Shown piece by piece: positions 11,642 to 23,960 of a stretch of DNA of 54,000 nucleotides; position 1 is the stretch's first letter; each line of letters begins with the position of its first letter. The translations under genes and the position numbers were made by a program. The stretch lies in the NCBI RefSeq assembly GCF_964340395.1, contig NC_135564.1, positions 3,838,861 through 3,892,860 of the forward strand, in the 5' to 3' direction. Under the pieces are notes generated by a model, which had not been told where the DNA came from, ran no database searches, and saw nothing but the letters and a program-made list of their open reading frames with translations. Source of the DNA: Glandiceps talaboti (Eukaryota; Hemichordata; Enteropneusta; Spengelidae).

Positions 11642-14600
11642 CAGCTTTACTCAAAGTTTGAGTTGACTTTTAGCTGCCTGCAGTGTTTGACAACAGCTTA
11701 CATGTATGCCATGCCCTTTGATAACTACTGTCAAAGAATACTTCACCTCCAATCACAACCAAAGTATCTGCCATATGTGACCTCAGATAATATTTAGCAC
11801 AAACGTGACACATTTATGAAATATAAATGCTGGTATGACAATTTCCATTCGTTCCTGTTTTCTATTACTCCTAGAATAACTCTTTAATTTTACGCTCCAA
11901 CACATTTCAAAGTTATCATCTTGTATAAATATTATGTCTGTGCTCATACAATAGTAATCAAAATTAGAAGAAACAAAATTCTGAACAAAAGCTCATATCT
12001 GGTTTTCACAATAAATCTCACGCCATGTTTTAAAACCCTTCTCGAACATGGACGGAAAATCTTTCAGTATTACAAAACTGTGTGATTCTCTAGTATATTC
12101 GACAGGAAACATTTATTAAACTGAGGTCTGTCTTTCAAATATCAAGATATGTTTGCAGTTTTAAGAAATCCTTCATCACCAGTGACGAAAATTGTATGTA
12201 AAATGTCGATGGTCCAAAGGATAGATGCATAATTCCAGTTTTATCACAATCTCTTTGGATTTTGTTCTAGTGTGCATTGTGAATCATTATTAAAGGACCC
12301 TTTACTTAAATATGTTGACGATGCACAGACAGTTCATATGACTTATGCTAGAAAGATTGAGGACAACCCACGTCAGCTCTACAAAATTGTATTTTGAACT
12401 TTTGAGCTAAAACAACGTCTTTGATTTGTATTTCCCCAGAGATTCTTCCAAGTATTATTTCTAAATGGAAAGAGTCTGACAAAGCAGAGGATACAGAAGA
12501 AGTATAATCTCAAGAGATTTCAACCATCAATGAAGAGTTTCCATGGCAACAAACTCTTATTCTCTTCTTTGCAACACTCAGCAGGTTAATGTCTAATCTT
12601 TGTACCAAGTTTTTTTTAATGCTACAGAGGTGTGCATTCTTTGGGGATCTTTAGATTAGCAATCTTTTGTCCCTGAAATGCACTTAAATTTTACATTCTC
12701 TAGTTGCTATGGCAACAAACAATCAGATTACTTTGCATTATGATAAAGACTATGCAGAATCAAACAACATTTCCCTGTCTACTTCTATTTTCCTTTAGTC
12801 TTTGAAATATTACTTCTTTTTTGAAAAATTTACTCTTTATATATTATGTAGCTTGTAGCCCAGGTGTGAACTTTGACCCTTGATCTACATATTTACCATT
12901 TCTGAACTCCATTAGTGGGACTCAGAGAGATGTAACATATGTTGTAGCTATGACAAAAATGTCCTGTTTGTCACATACAATGCGTACATATCATACTTAT
13001 TGTTGAAGAGACTTGACAGGTGGTCAGAAGAATTAATGATTCTAGATTCTATAAGGCCAACAAAAAAAAGGTAAAAATTACTGTAAACCTGGACATTTTT
13101 GCATAAGATGTTTTTCCACTTTAACACTGAAAAAAAATGCATAGTGACTAAAATGCCTTCTTATATATGAACAAAATGTACATGTATGATAATTAGTAAA
13201 AATTAGTGTTTGAAACTCCTTGAAGGCTGTAAAAATTGCAAAATTTTCCAGTGGCAAAAACAATTTAGTATGACTTTTATTTACTACATCATCCTTTCCT
13301 TATGTGCATGTGGTAGCTAATTTAAAAGCATTAGTATCTATCATCATTATCATTGAAAAGTGAATTTTAAGAAAACGCTCCTTTACTAGAGAGAGTCTCA
13401 TCCTATCTAAACACTGAGAGTGTTTCAATTCAAGCAGTGATAAATGATTTTATTTCTGGACTTTGACATGCCAGCAACAACGTCATTTACTGCCAACTAT
13501 AATTCATTTTTAGCTGTATTACCTTAGTATGACCTTTAACCTTTCTACAACTTGATGGAGTGTGTTGCTGTGAATCTTTGAATGATAACAGACAACTGTT
13601 CATTGGAGCCTAACAATTCAATACATCGTAAAACGTAATAGCATCACCAATTTCGCTAACCATTGCCCATAAACAAATGTCAGCAAAATTTAATGGAAAT
13701 GAACTGTGTCACACGTACGTACAGTTAAATAGAAATATACAAATGGCTAATGAATGATGTATAATCTAATCACTTGAATGCCAGCACACTTTTAGTGACA
13801 CAATTTCAGCTATTTTTTTTTTAGAACAACCTTTGAACCTAAGACTAAAAGAAATCCTAGCAAGCACTAGTCTATATGCTATCCATGGCATCAAATCTCA
13901 AGATCTCTATATGAGACAGGTCTGGAGATTCAATGCCACAGACTTACAATGAACACAATAATTTACATGATAAATCAAATATTCATGCCATGATTAAAAC
14001 TGTCAAAAACGTAAAATAACGCAAAAAGATGTAAAATGTTCAGATTTTATGTGGGCAGGAAGGGTGATTACTATGGCTGTTATGTTTACATCAACTTTGA
14101 AAAATTACAGAAATTTTATCAAAATTAATTATCCTGCTTGATAATATAAGAAAAGTTTGACATTTGTGATTGATATCAATATTTGATAAAGACTTGAAAA
14201 CTTGACAAGTGTTTGATAAATCGTACGATCTACATGGCTATATTAAGAACTTGTTCTTTCTATGTACAAAATATGTCACACTATTTTAATGTTCATGGAT
14301 GTGTAAAAATAAATATAATTTTGTCTTAATCACTTGTGGGGTATGATTATACTTGAACTTTGCATGTCCAAAATTAAGTGAATCAATCATATAATACTAA
14401 ATGTTTGGTGACAGAACTGTTTGTACTGAAAGTTTAACCACTCCTGGAGTAACCACAGCCCACAAACGACTGCAGGTAGAGGTTTGTGGGATACCTGTAT
14501 TTTCAGTAAACCACTTTGGATGAAGTTAGGGGGTCTATCCTTAGCCCAAAACCTAACCTCCTAGATTGATGACAATTGTATAGTTGGTATCTCAAACTAC
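11642..14600. other. AT-rich intron, no recognised gene
   Basis: Minus-strand open frames at 12948-13263 are AT-driven and unrecognised. A small perfect stem, CCCACAAAC / GTTTGTGGG, lies at 14459-14490. A C-run lies at about 14618-14631. Confidence 0.5.
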
Positions 14601-14654
14601 TTTTTGCTTTTTGTGTCCCCCCCCCCCCCCCACACACTACTTGTCTCTCCAGTG

Positions 14655-15075
14655 GCATAACAGATATGTCAATGCACACATAGTATAGCGCACAGATTGC
14701 CTTGTTATCTGAGACATACGCATACTGTCATAGACAATACGATACGTTATGGCGTTCTGCCCTCACTGGCCTCCTCTCACACAGACGTAAGAGGAGTTGA
14801 TCGATGTGTGAGGCGTCACAGCATACCTTACAGACTAATATTGTCATTGCACAAGTAGCATAGAGTACAGATTGCCTTGTCAATTCAGACATAATCTGTC
14901 ATTGCATGTATAGTATAAGTATAGTGCACAGATTGCCTGTCAGCTGAAACATATACTGTCATTGCACACGTAATATAGAGCAGATTGCCATGTCACCTGA
15001 GACATATACTGTCATTGCATAGAGTCACATTGACATGTATACTGACCATTACATACACGGTATATGCCAGCATAG
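14655..15075 (+). repeat. Degenerate tandem repeat, about 60-65 bp units
   Basis: Units share CACAGATTGCCTTGTCA(N)CTGAGACATA(TA)CTGTCATTGCACA and occur at about 14690, 14865, 14930, 14985 and 15070. They are diverged and in one place separated by unrelated sequence (14740-14835). Confidence 0.65.
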
Positions 15076-15465
15076 ATTGCCTCATTGCGGCTAAGCAATC
15101 AGATAGACCCAATTACTAGAATTGGTTGATGAAAGAATGATGACGATGGCTTATTGCTTCCTAGAATTATCAACGTCGCCCTTTGGCAGAATAAATGATT
15201 TAATGACATTGGTAACATTTGGAGTCTTGGTTGGGAGAGACCATCGACTTATTGCGATGTGCTGTCTGAAGTTATACTCTGATTCTGTGCATTGTGTTTA
15301 ACAATACCAGACGGTACATGTCAATGCATGCCTGTAATCTGTATCTCTCAATCACCAGTTATTGGGGTCATAGTTCATAGTTCATGGTTTACTCAATAAC
15401 AATGCCCTCATATAGACTCACTGTGTTCTAAAATTCTGGTCTCCAGCGTACAATATGGCAGTCCA

Positions 15466-15830
15466 CCCTAGTCTTGGTTACCCAAACTCTCACTGCTGAG
15501 GGCTCCACTACGATACCCCCAACCAAGGGTCTGGGGAATTTAATCAAAAAGTTTTCCACAGTGGATCGAGCTGTCTCCCAGAGCAGTGCATTCTGGGGAA
15601 TCTGTACATCCAACAAGATGCATGAACAATCCAGGTTCCTCCGCACCATGTTTGCATGTCTCAAGCAGCCAATATATCTTGATTACGAAGAACGGGCTTA
15701 GTAAGCCCATTCTTCCTGACCTGTATGAACTGTGCTGCACATTAGGATTATGTTTTCCGAGACTCTCATATGGGTCATGGTCTTGTAGTGGATCCCTCAG
15801 CGATGGGAGTCTGGGTAACTAAGACTAAGC
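15466..15830. mobile_element. Inverted-repeat element with about 46-bp arms
   Basis: The left arm (15466-15511, CCCTAGTCTTGGTTACCCA...) and right arm (15785-15830, reverse complement GCTTAGTCTTAGTTACCCA...) pair with about 80 percent identity. The 365-bp element is richer in GC than its surroundings, and this accounts for overlapping open frames on both strands (15428-15822). I do not recognise any of those frames as a protein. It is probably a non-autonomous DNA transposon; no clear target duplication was seen. Confidence 0.6.
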
Positions 15831-15938
15831 CCTCCCTTATAAACAGAAGTACACATTGAGACTAAGCCCTCCCTTATAAACTGAAGTACACATTGAGACT
15901 AAGCCCTCGGACTCCCTTATAAACTGAAGTACACATAC
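15822..15938 (+). repeat. Three-unit 37-bp tandem repeat
   Basis: AGACTAAGCCCTCCCTTATA plus AAC(A/T)GAAGTACACATTG is repeated at 15822, 15859 and 15896. The third unit carries a small GGACTC insertion. It starts inside the right arm of the inverted-repeat element, so the array grew from the element edge. Confidence 0.85.
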
Positions 15939-16104
15939 GCATAGTAGCGCTAGCCTCACATCAGTATATCTCAAGTCATCCTTTCTCTTCCAGGTCTGCT
16001 TGATATCACATCATGATATTACATAAGAATCTGAGATTGCACAAAATAGATTATACATGTAGTTTGATATCTATACAGTAGACCTTAGATAAACATAGCC
16101 CATT

Positions 16105-16180
16105 CTACTGGCTGAATCTGTGATGCAGTCTCACTCATTTTTCTGGCACATGAACCAAGTGTAGTTGATTCAGCCAGTAG
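16105..16180. repeat. Hairpin with perfect 14-bp arms
   Basis: CTACTGGCTGAATC (16105-16118) and GATTCAGCCAGTAG (16167-16180) are exact reverse complements separated by 48 bp. It may be the remnant of a small inverted-repeat element. No transcript evidence is available. Confidence 0.8.
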
Positions 16181-17520
16181 GCGGGCCACAACAATACTGA
16201 TAAAATTGACCTAACACTTCCTATTTAAAGGCAGAACATTTTCCATCCATAATCAAAGTACAATGACGTGACATGATGAAGTAATGTCCCTCAGGAATCA
16301 GATAAGAATATATACTCATATCCAGGTCATTGAAAGACATTCAAATATGATAAAATGTCTTAAAATAAACACAGTTTTAGGCTAACATCTGTTTACAAAG
16401 ACATCATATCACATCAACCCATTGTAGTACACCCATTATGATGTTGACATGACATCAGTGAGATTTTTTAATGTTGACTCAGTGTGTAGAAGTTGTATGT
16501 CTTTCATAATGTATAATATGCTAATTATTCTATTCATTATATATCACATGACATCACATGACTACACTTGAAGTAACTGTGTAACTTACAGGATATAAAT
16601 ATGAAATGGCATTGGTAAATACTAACACATTTACCAACAATTTGTATATTTGTACATAAAAGTAGACATCTTTTTTCTCACTTATCACGTAATTTTGAAT
16701 ATTTAGCTTTGCATGTACTGGTTAAGAGACATAAAGAACAATTTTCAAGGCTGTGGTATGAGGCATTTGGAATCACCTTTAAATTACACTTTGTGTGCGA
16801 AGTGATACTCATTTCCATATTCATACATGAATTGAAAACACCATGAATCTTTTATTTTAATCAAGGAAGTGCATTTGACTATTAATGTCACTCTGTTCAC
16901 TCTGCATTATCTTGAACACAGGTGTTTCAAGTATTCAGTATTGATGTCATGCTCTAAGCTTTCCAACGTCATGTCACCTGTGGTCTTCTTTCTACATGTA
17001 CATTTCCTGTGACAACAATATGACATCCCGATATTCTTAATCACATGGTTGTCAAATGACAAGGTTTTTTCCATCAACAGAGATTTCCTTGGAGGAATGA
17101 CATAAGTAAGCCGCTGTGCTAGAAGACTCATACATCATACATACATACATCTATTGTACAAGTTCTACACTGATTGTAAAAGTACAATTTTACACATCAT
17201 AAATTGTTAAATGTAAACGAGGTGACTGACGCTACATCACATGTTCACTATCTAGCTGTGATTCTACTTTCCTACTTGTCTTCAAATCATGGCTAATACA
17301 CAGTGACAACTTCACAAGAATATTCTTGCAATATTAAACAGTTTCTTCAAGATCATGCATTATATATTTCTTTTGAAGTACCTTGTGCATGCCATTGGCT
17401 TTGTAATTATCTATGACATTGCGGCAATGTCATAGGCATGTATTCGTCAAAGAAAAATTTACTTGCCACATATGGAATGTATACATTTCCACTTGTGTAC
17501 ACCTGTATCTAAATGTATAT
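16181..17520. other. AT-rich intron without recognised features
   Basis: A minus-strand open frame at 16907-17131 with a Cys/His-containing stretch matches no zinc-finger pattern that I can confirm. Nothing else is seen. Confidence 0.5.
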
Positions 17521-17529
17521 CATCTGAAC

Positions 17530-17850
17530 ACTAGCATTTGATGAGTGGGTTCAGGTCACCCTCAGATAAAGGTCAATTCCAAGATGAGTTCAGGTCACTG
17601 TCTCTGTCAATATTCATTTACAAGGTGAGTTTAGGCCACTCTCTCTGACAAAGGTCAATGAGATGAGATGGGTCACAAGGTGAGTCCAGGTCATTTTCTG
17701 TCAAAGGTTGTTCACAAAGTGAGCTATTAAAGGTCACTGTGTCAAAGGTCATTCAAAAGGTCAGCTCATTTCACTATCAATGACAAAAGTCATTGACACA
17801 AGTTCAGGACACAAGGTGAGCTCAGGTCAATGTCTGACAAAGATCATTGA
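17530..17850 (+). repeat. Degenerate AGGTCA-rich tandem repeat, about 40-55 bp units
   Basis: Six or seven diverged units share CAAGGTGAGTTCAGGTCACT, TCTCTGACAAAGGTCATT and similar. AGGTCA half-sites appear repeatedly at irregular spacing. Confidence 0.65.
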
Positions 17851-19387
17851 TACCATAAATTCAGAACGATTGGCAAGTTTGCATTCTATCATGGTCACTG
17901 ACATGAAGTGTAAATTCTGTACAGTTGTGTAACTTTTATATATATTGACGTTCAAGGGAAATACATCAACTTTTAACTTTTAGCTCAAGGTAAGTATCAT
18001 AGAGTGCTTTTGACACTGTTGAATAAAAGCATTGATGGTGTTCTAATCCTACTATTCAATACATACATGTATACCACACTACACAGACGTCATATGGTAA
18101 TTTCATTTTAAGGTCATCTTTTATGCATTAAGTCTTTGATGACAAAAACGGCAATTTTTCCCACAGTAAATAATCGACTGAAAATGTTCAACCATTGATA
18201 ATCATAACATATGATAGCAAATGCATTGCCACTTTTTGTTTACACTCTCAATGTATCCTCAAGCAAGAATGTGTACAGTATTGAAATGTTCATTGTCAAT
18301 GTGCTGTTATTTGAGTAACTAGACTTCGTTGTTGGAAATATGGTATTTACCTTTTGAATACCGATATAAAGAATCATTGAAAGCTATGAACAATTCACTA
18401 TCACCAAGGTCTGTAGAACAATAATATTAGATTTTGTTCATTATAATTCCTGTAAGCCATGTTGAATACATTCAAACAAAAAATACGGAATTTATACCCT
18501 GGTTATTCTATGTCATGAGAACATGCCTCTAAACCATTGCTCATTGCAATGTTCTAATATCAGTCAGACATTCAAAATCATTATTTTTCTTACTTAGTAT
18601 TTCATAATTATGCTAGCAGAGGTCTAACTATATTATTCACCAATATTTTTCCTCATTCTTCCAGAAAATACTTGTCACCTATGGGTTTTATCGCTATTCT
18701 TTTTTTGACATTAGGTCCCTGATACCACTTGGACTTTCTTGAATATTGGAAATACTAAATTATTACTATTACTTATATTTTTATTCAGCTCTAGCAAATT
18801 TATCTTCTCTCTGAATCTGACTATCTCCCTGGATTACAAAGTGCAAACTGTGGATATAATAACTACCAAAGTGCTGTGTCAGCCATTTATATTATAAGCA
18901 AACATCTTTGATTTTAAAAAAACACACAATGTCATGCATGTAAACATACAACAATTTACCATTAAAATCACAAAGCTGAGTTGATAAATACAAGCTATTT
19001 TTACTCTGGTTGGTTACAATAAAAGAAATTCCTTAAAATATTGTCATTGACCTGTTTTGGTGTAATGTTAAATGTAAATTTGCATGTTGTCAATGGCATC
19101 ATGTAGTCATCTGGTGGTTAACGGCATTGAACATGTAAATGGTCACCTTGACATTTCAAAATACAGTAATAGTAAAGTATATGTTTCCAATAGAATAACA
19201 TCACTGAATAGTTTATATATTATGCCTATATAACAGGTGTGAGTTGTGCCAATAGTAAGTGGTGGGCATTATTTCAAAGTCAGGACTCAAAATTAGTAGT
19301 AGTCAGGGACACATGGAGTACTAAACATGGTATCAGGACATGTGCAACTACATGGGGCTCAGACTTAACTATGTTTGTGAAAAACAT
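17850..19387. other. AT-rich intron without recognised features
   Basis: I see no gene or clear repeat. A sequence near 18965-18995 (CACAAAGCTGAGTTGATAAA) faintly resembles an end of the TTAA-type element. Confidence 0.45.
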
Positions 19388-19483
19388 CATCTCGGACTCA
19401 TGATTCCCCTATGTCTGTATCCCTCCGAGCCGATCAGCTCGGAGGGATATGGCCAACATGGGGGGAATCATGAGTCCGAGATG
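19388..19483. repeat. 96-nt near-complete hairpin
   Basis: Outer arms CATCTCGGACTCATGATTCC and GGAATCATGAGTCCGAGATG are exact reverse complements. Inner arms TCCCTCCGAGC and GCTCGGAGGGA flank a 6-nt loop (CGATCA). The linkers between arms are partly complementary (TATGTCTGTA against TATGGCCAACATG). GC content is far higher than the surroundings. It could be a small palindromic element or a pre-miRNA-sized hairpin; expression is unknown. Confidence 0.85.
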
Positions 19484-20476
19484 ACGTAGCACTCATTTGG
19501 AATACCGGGAGATTATATATAAACATTACATGTATGTCCCCATTTTTAGCATATATACCATTTCAGATGCCAGAGATTACATTTTAACTTTTCCTTTATT
19601 CTAGTTTTCCTGTCAGTGTGCCCCTGCCTTAAACCTTACATATGTGACAGTTGTCAACTTTGTTGTCACATGCAGAGAGTTAAAGGTCCCATGATGATCA
19701 TTCCAGTGCTCAAATTCATGACATAACTCAAAATCATATTTAAATGACATAAGTGATATCTACGTAGTTGTACATGGCATGTAAAATATAATTGGATGCT
19801 GGTATGTAATTTGGCACTTTTACAAAGCAGTGACTGTAACACCTGTCTGTCACTGTTTTTAAAAACTTCGGAGTTGACATAAACATGTATATAATTATAA
19901 TATCCTATTTCACTCAACCTATCCAGTTTCAGTTTGTAACAGAATGAAAGAAAATATAATGCAAACATTCAGAATTGACATAAACATGTATATGTGTATA
20001 ATAATACTCCCTTCACTTAACCTATCACGCTTCAGACTGTAGTTGCACATATTCAAAATCATTCGAAATTTTATTACATGAAGTTAAGGACATACAATGA
20101 CATTCGGAATATTACAAATATGCTAATTCGTTCATACATGTACTTGACTCTTCATAGATAACTCAGCCACTAGGTACAATAATTTTTGGTGTAATTTTTC
20201 GTTTTAGTTTTAGAGTAAGAACTGTTTTTTTACAGTTACTGACTACAAATATGGCCTGACATTGCAATCACTTTCCAATTTAAACTGATCCTCACAAGGA
20301 GCAAGATTCAAATTGTTTGCTTAAAGACACTTTATTAAATTCTAGTTCTACAAGCTTAGATACTATTGTCAAGTGGTTGAAATCTAAACACAATCTACAT
20401 GCTAGTACCAAGACATTATTTTAGCTGCAAGGATATAGTCCCGTCAAAACGTGAAACACAGAACGGAAAACATACT

Positions 20477-21282
20477 GATTCTAGGACAACTGCCCCCCGG
20501 ACAATTGCCCCCCGGACAATTGCCCCCGGACAATTGCCCCCGAAGGACAACTGCCCCCCGGACAATTGCCCCCGAAGGACAATTGCCCCCCGGACAACTG
20601 CCCCCCGGACTACTGCCCCCCAACGAAAAAAAAACTAGTATTACAGATGTACGGGTTTGTCAATCATTAAAAAGTCACCGTCGGCAACGTACCGCCGCAA
20701 CTTGCGTACATTATACTCACTACATTCACATTAACATTTGCATGTTTTACTCTATTGTCATCTGTGATAATTGTTATAAAAGTCGGTATGATGCTTTAAC
20801 TTACCGCCGTAATTCACATAATTTATACTCACATTTGCACGTTTTACTCTATTGTCATCTGTGATAATCGTCACGTGCTAGATTTTCTTCGGTGAATAGC
20901 CCACAATTTACAGTTTTAAACACTGGCTGGTCATGATAAACCGAGCCGAGTCACCATTTACTGTCACCAAAGTCTTACGAGAATGTACATTCTGAGTCTC
21001 AATATTTTTTCTACTTTTGACTCGTTTTCTATCTTGTTACCTGTATATTTTGTATTGAACTGATAATAAATAAATCTTTTCCAGTAAAAAAATGACTTCG
21101 TGTTTGTGTTTGTACAAACCCGTATATCTGTAATACTAGTTTTTTTTTCGTTCGGGGGCAGTAGTCCGGGGGGCAGTTGTCCTTCGGGGGCAGTTGTCCG
21201 GGGGGCAATTGTCCTTCGGGGGCAATTGTCCGGGGGCAATTGTCCGGGGGGCAGTTGTCCGGGGGGCAGTTGTCCTGTTACC
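20477..21282. mobile_element. Foldback element with GC-rich iterated inverted arms
   Basis: The left arm (about 20483-20660) is a series of AGGACAACTGCCCCC / GGACAATTGCCCCC(GA) units followed by an A-run and ACTAGTATTACAGATGTACG. The right arm (about 21114-21275) is its reverse complement with nearly the same unit order. The centre (20661-21113) is not palindromic. It carries an internal direct repeat (TACTCTATTGTCATCTGTGA near 20750 and 20850). AAACATACT flanks the element at 20468-20476 and 21283-21291, a candidate 9-bp target duplication like that of Drosophila FB elements. Pro/Gly-rich open frames in the arms come from the repeat. Confidence 0.85.
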
Positions 21283-22019
21283 AAACATACTTGGTATGGA
21301 ATTGTGCAAGCTGGATCAGAAGCTATTCTTGATACCTGCAATAGCATTTCAATTCATGCCAGAGAGTCAAAATAGAAGTAGAACTTGTAGGTCGACTTAT
21401 TCTCACGCACACCTATATAGTCTATAATAATGCATGTGTATTGCGTGTGGAGTGGAAGTCTCTGTGTCGCCCCAGAAATCGAAGGTTCATTATTTTCACA
21501 ACATGCCAAGCAGTAGAATTCCAGATTGTAACTTGCTCACTGCCATGGGTAATACTGGAGACATACTGTCGAAACTATTAAAAACTGCTACAGCATTTTT
21601 GGAAGATTAATACTGCAGAGAATTTAGGTTCATACATTTACTCACAGGAAAAGATTGCATTTATTGCTACTGGGGTTTCACTTCAGCGGCTTTTAATTTT
21701 CTTGTCCTCAATCTTCAATTTCCCTGTAACTCACTTTATAATTCAATAAGATGGCTAGAAATAAATCAATGCTAATGCTGATACAGTCATTGCATACAAC
21801 AATCTCCTGAGTCCTAGTTAACCTTGTTAAGTATATTTCAGATAGATGACTTATACCGCCAAAAGTCTCAGCCGCCAAAACACTTAATAGATTCCTGGGA
21901 ATCAATACTTTACCTCCCTTCTTACCTCCATTTGGTTTGTTTATTTTGTTTGTTTCTGCATGTGATTCCATTAGTCATATCTTCTCTCATTTTCTAGTAG
22001 TGTACGTACAGTACATGTA

Positions 22020-22084
22020 TTTTAATTTTCTGTTAGTGCTGCTCCTAACATGCTTAATGAGCCCCTCATACAAAAGGGATGAAA

Positions 22085-22127
<43 letters not shown>

Positions 22128-22131
22128 ATAC
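22020..22131 (+). mobile_element. Possible non-LTR retrotransposon 3' end with (AAAT)n tail
   Basis: A short unique stretch ending AATGAGCCCCTCATACAAAAG is followed by GGATG and about 12 AAAT units. Tails of this form close many LINE copies in invertebrates. No reverse transcriptase frame is visible upstream, so it could also be a plain microsatellite. Confidence 0.4.
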
Positions 22132-22435
22132 TTTTATCAAATCCAAGTAAACTTGACAAATACAGACATAGAAATAGAATGGGAAATATACAGACTGGAT
22201 ACTAAAGGTACACAAAATGCATTACTTGTATTAAAGCTTGGGAGTTATGGAAAGAGTTAGGGTTAAAGTTACCTTTAGGTAATATTATGATAATTTGGTT
22301 AGACCTAATAACAAAAATCATTATTCCTGTTTAAGTACTGTCCCAATTAATAAAGCTAAAAAAAATACACACAAGGGTAGCAGGGCAAATGCATTCTAGT
22401 AAAGTATTTGGAGCAACAAAATGTTCAGAATAAAT

Positions 22436-22516
22436 GTCGTCATCGTTGTTGCCGTAGTTGTTGTCGTCATCATCATCATTATCATCATGACTATAATCAT
22501 TATTATCATCATCATC

Positions 22517-22561
<45 letters not shown>

Positions 22562-22606
22562 GTCGTCGTCGTGATTATCATCATTATCATCATGACTATA
22601 ATCATT

Positions 22607-22656
<50 letters not shown>

Positions 22657-22735
22657 TATCATCATCATCATCACCATCATCATCATTATCATCATCATCA
22701 TCATCATCGTGACTATAATCATTATCATTTGCATT
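22436..22735 (+). repeat. (ATC)n compound microsatellite
   Basis: Long ATC/ATT/GTC runs are interrupted by a recurring GACTATAATCATTATCATC segment (about 22488, 22590 and 22710), giving a higher-order pattern. The His-, Ile- and Met-rich frames on both strands are artefacts. Confidence 0.95.
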
Positions 22736-23960
22736 ATCTTTGGATGAATGCCTACAGTATCAACTGTGGTAAACTGTACATATACATGTATATAAAACAC
22801 TAATTACCATAAAACTTAGTATTCCATAAATTACATGTAATCTAAACCCAAGAGTCTAAATCGAGAGCACTGCTATGTTATACTAAACCATCTCAAGAGT
22901 CTAAATCGAGAGCACTGCTATGCTATACAACCCTGCCAACTCTCAAATGGAAAGCAAAATGACAGGCAGGCAATCTATGTTTTATAAATAATCTAAGTAA
23001 AAGCAGCTACTCCATGGGATATTTATCAAACATGGCCTTTAAATTTTAGTCATCATCCATCATCAGTACTTAATTTAGGATACTAATAGAAATGATAACA
23101 AACTAGATTAATTGGATCAAATTTGGCTATATAATGAAAAGAAACCTTTCATATTTAATAAGTCATATCATGTACAAAGTAAAATTATGTAAGTCCAGGT
23201 GGGATTATTCCTAGCCATCCTGATAAACTATTAATTGAATTTGCTGAAAAATGATAAGAATTCTATCAAGTACATTTAAAATGCCTTACATTTTTTGCAC
23301 TAGAAAAACTGAGTTGGCACTTCAGTGCCAAGGGGCAAATTCCACTATTGCATTTACATAAACATATTAATAGCATTAATACATTGTGTCTAATTTTAAT
23401 ACATACGTTATCAATCATTAATACAAACAAGAAAAATATTATATAGTGATGTATGGCTATGGAATATCTTCTCTGGTCGTTCTACATCACGACAACACAC
23501 GTCTATGTCATGACAATGCATGTCTATGTCACTGGTTCTGCAGTGTTCGAAATATGAGTCAAAACTTTCAAAAATTGTCATTACTTTCCCTAATTTTTCT
23601 TTTGATATTACTGGCTTTGGCATATTTATATCTCCAACATTTTTCTTCATTCTAAATTTACATCAAATCATAATATTTCATAGTTATCATTTACAAACAT
23701 AAATTTTGAAAAATTTGAGAATCCACTAATTTTAAATTGCATTACATAGTAAGTCATCATGAGTTGTATTTCATTCATCTTTTCATTGCATTTAGCTTTT
23801 CAACTCATTTACTTTTATCAAGGTGTTTGATCAACCATAAAAACTTTCTCCTAATTATTTATATTGTCACACTCTATACACACAACATTGAAATTGCTAT
23901 ATTATTGACGTGACAAGGCCAAATATACAGCTAATTGTCTTTATGACCCCAAGATCATGA

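Noticed and set aside
15428-15822. Overlapping frames of 66-78 codons on both strands
   Set aside because: They fall in the GC-richer inverted-repeat element; none matches a transposase or other family I recognise.
20399-21427. Pro-rich and Gly-rich open frames
   Set aside because: They lie in the inverted arms of the foldback element and mirror each other on opposite strands.
21708-21971. 87-codon minus-strand frame with a Gly/Lys stretch
   Set aside because: It has no recognisable domain or splice context.
22396-22803. Long His-, Ile- and Met-rich open frames on both strands
   Set aside because: They are translations of the (ATC)n microsatellite in different frames.
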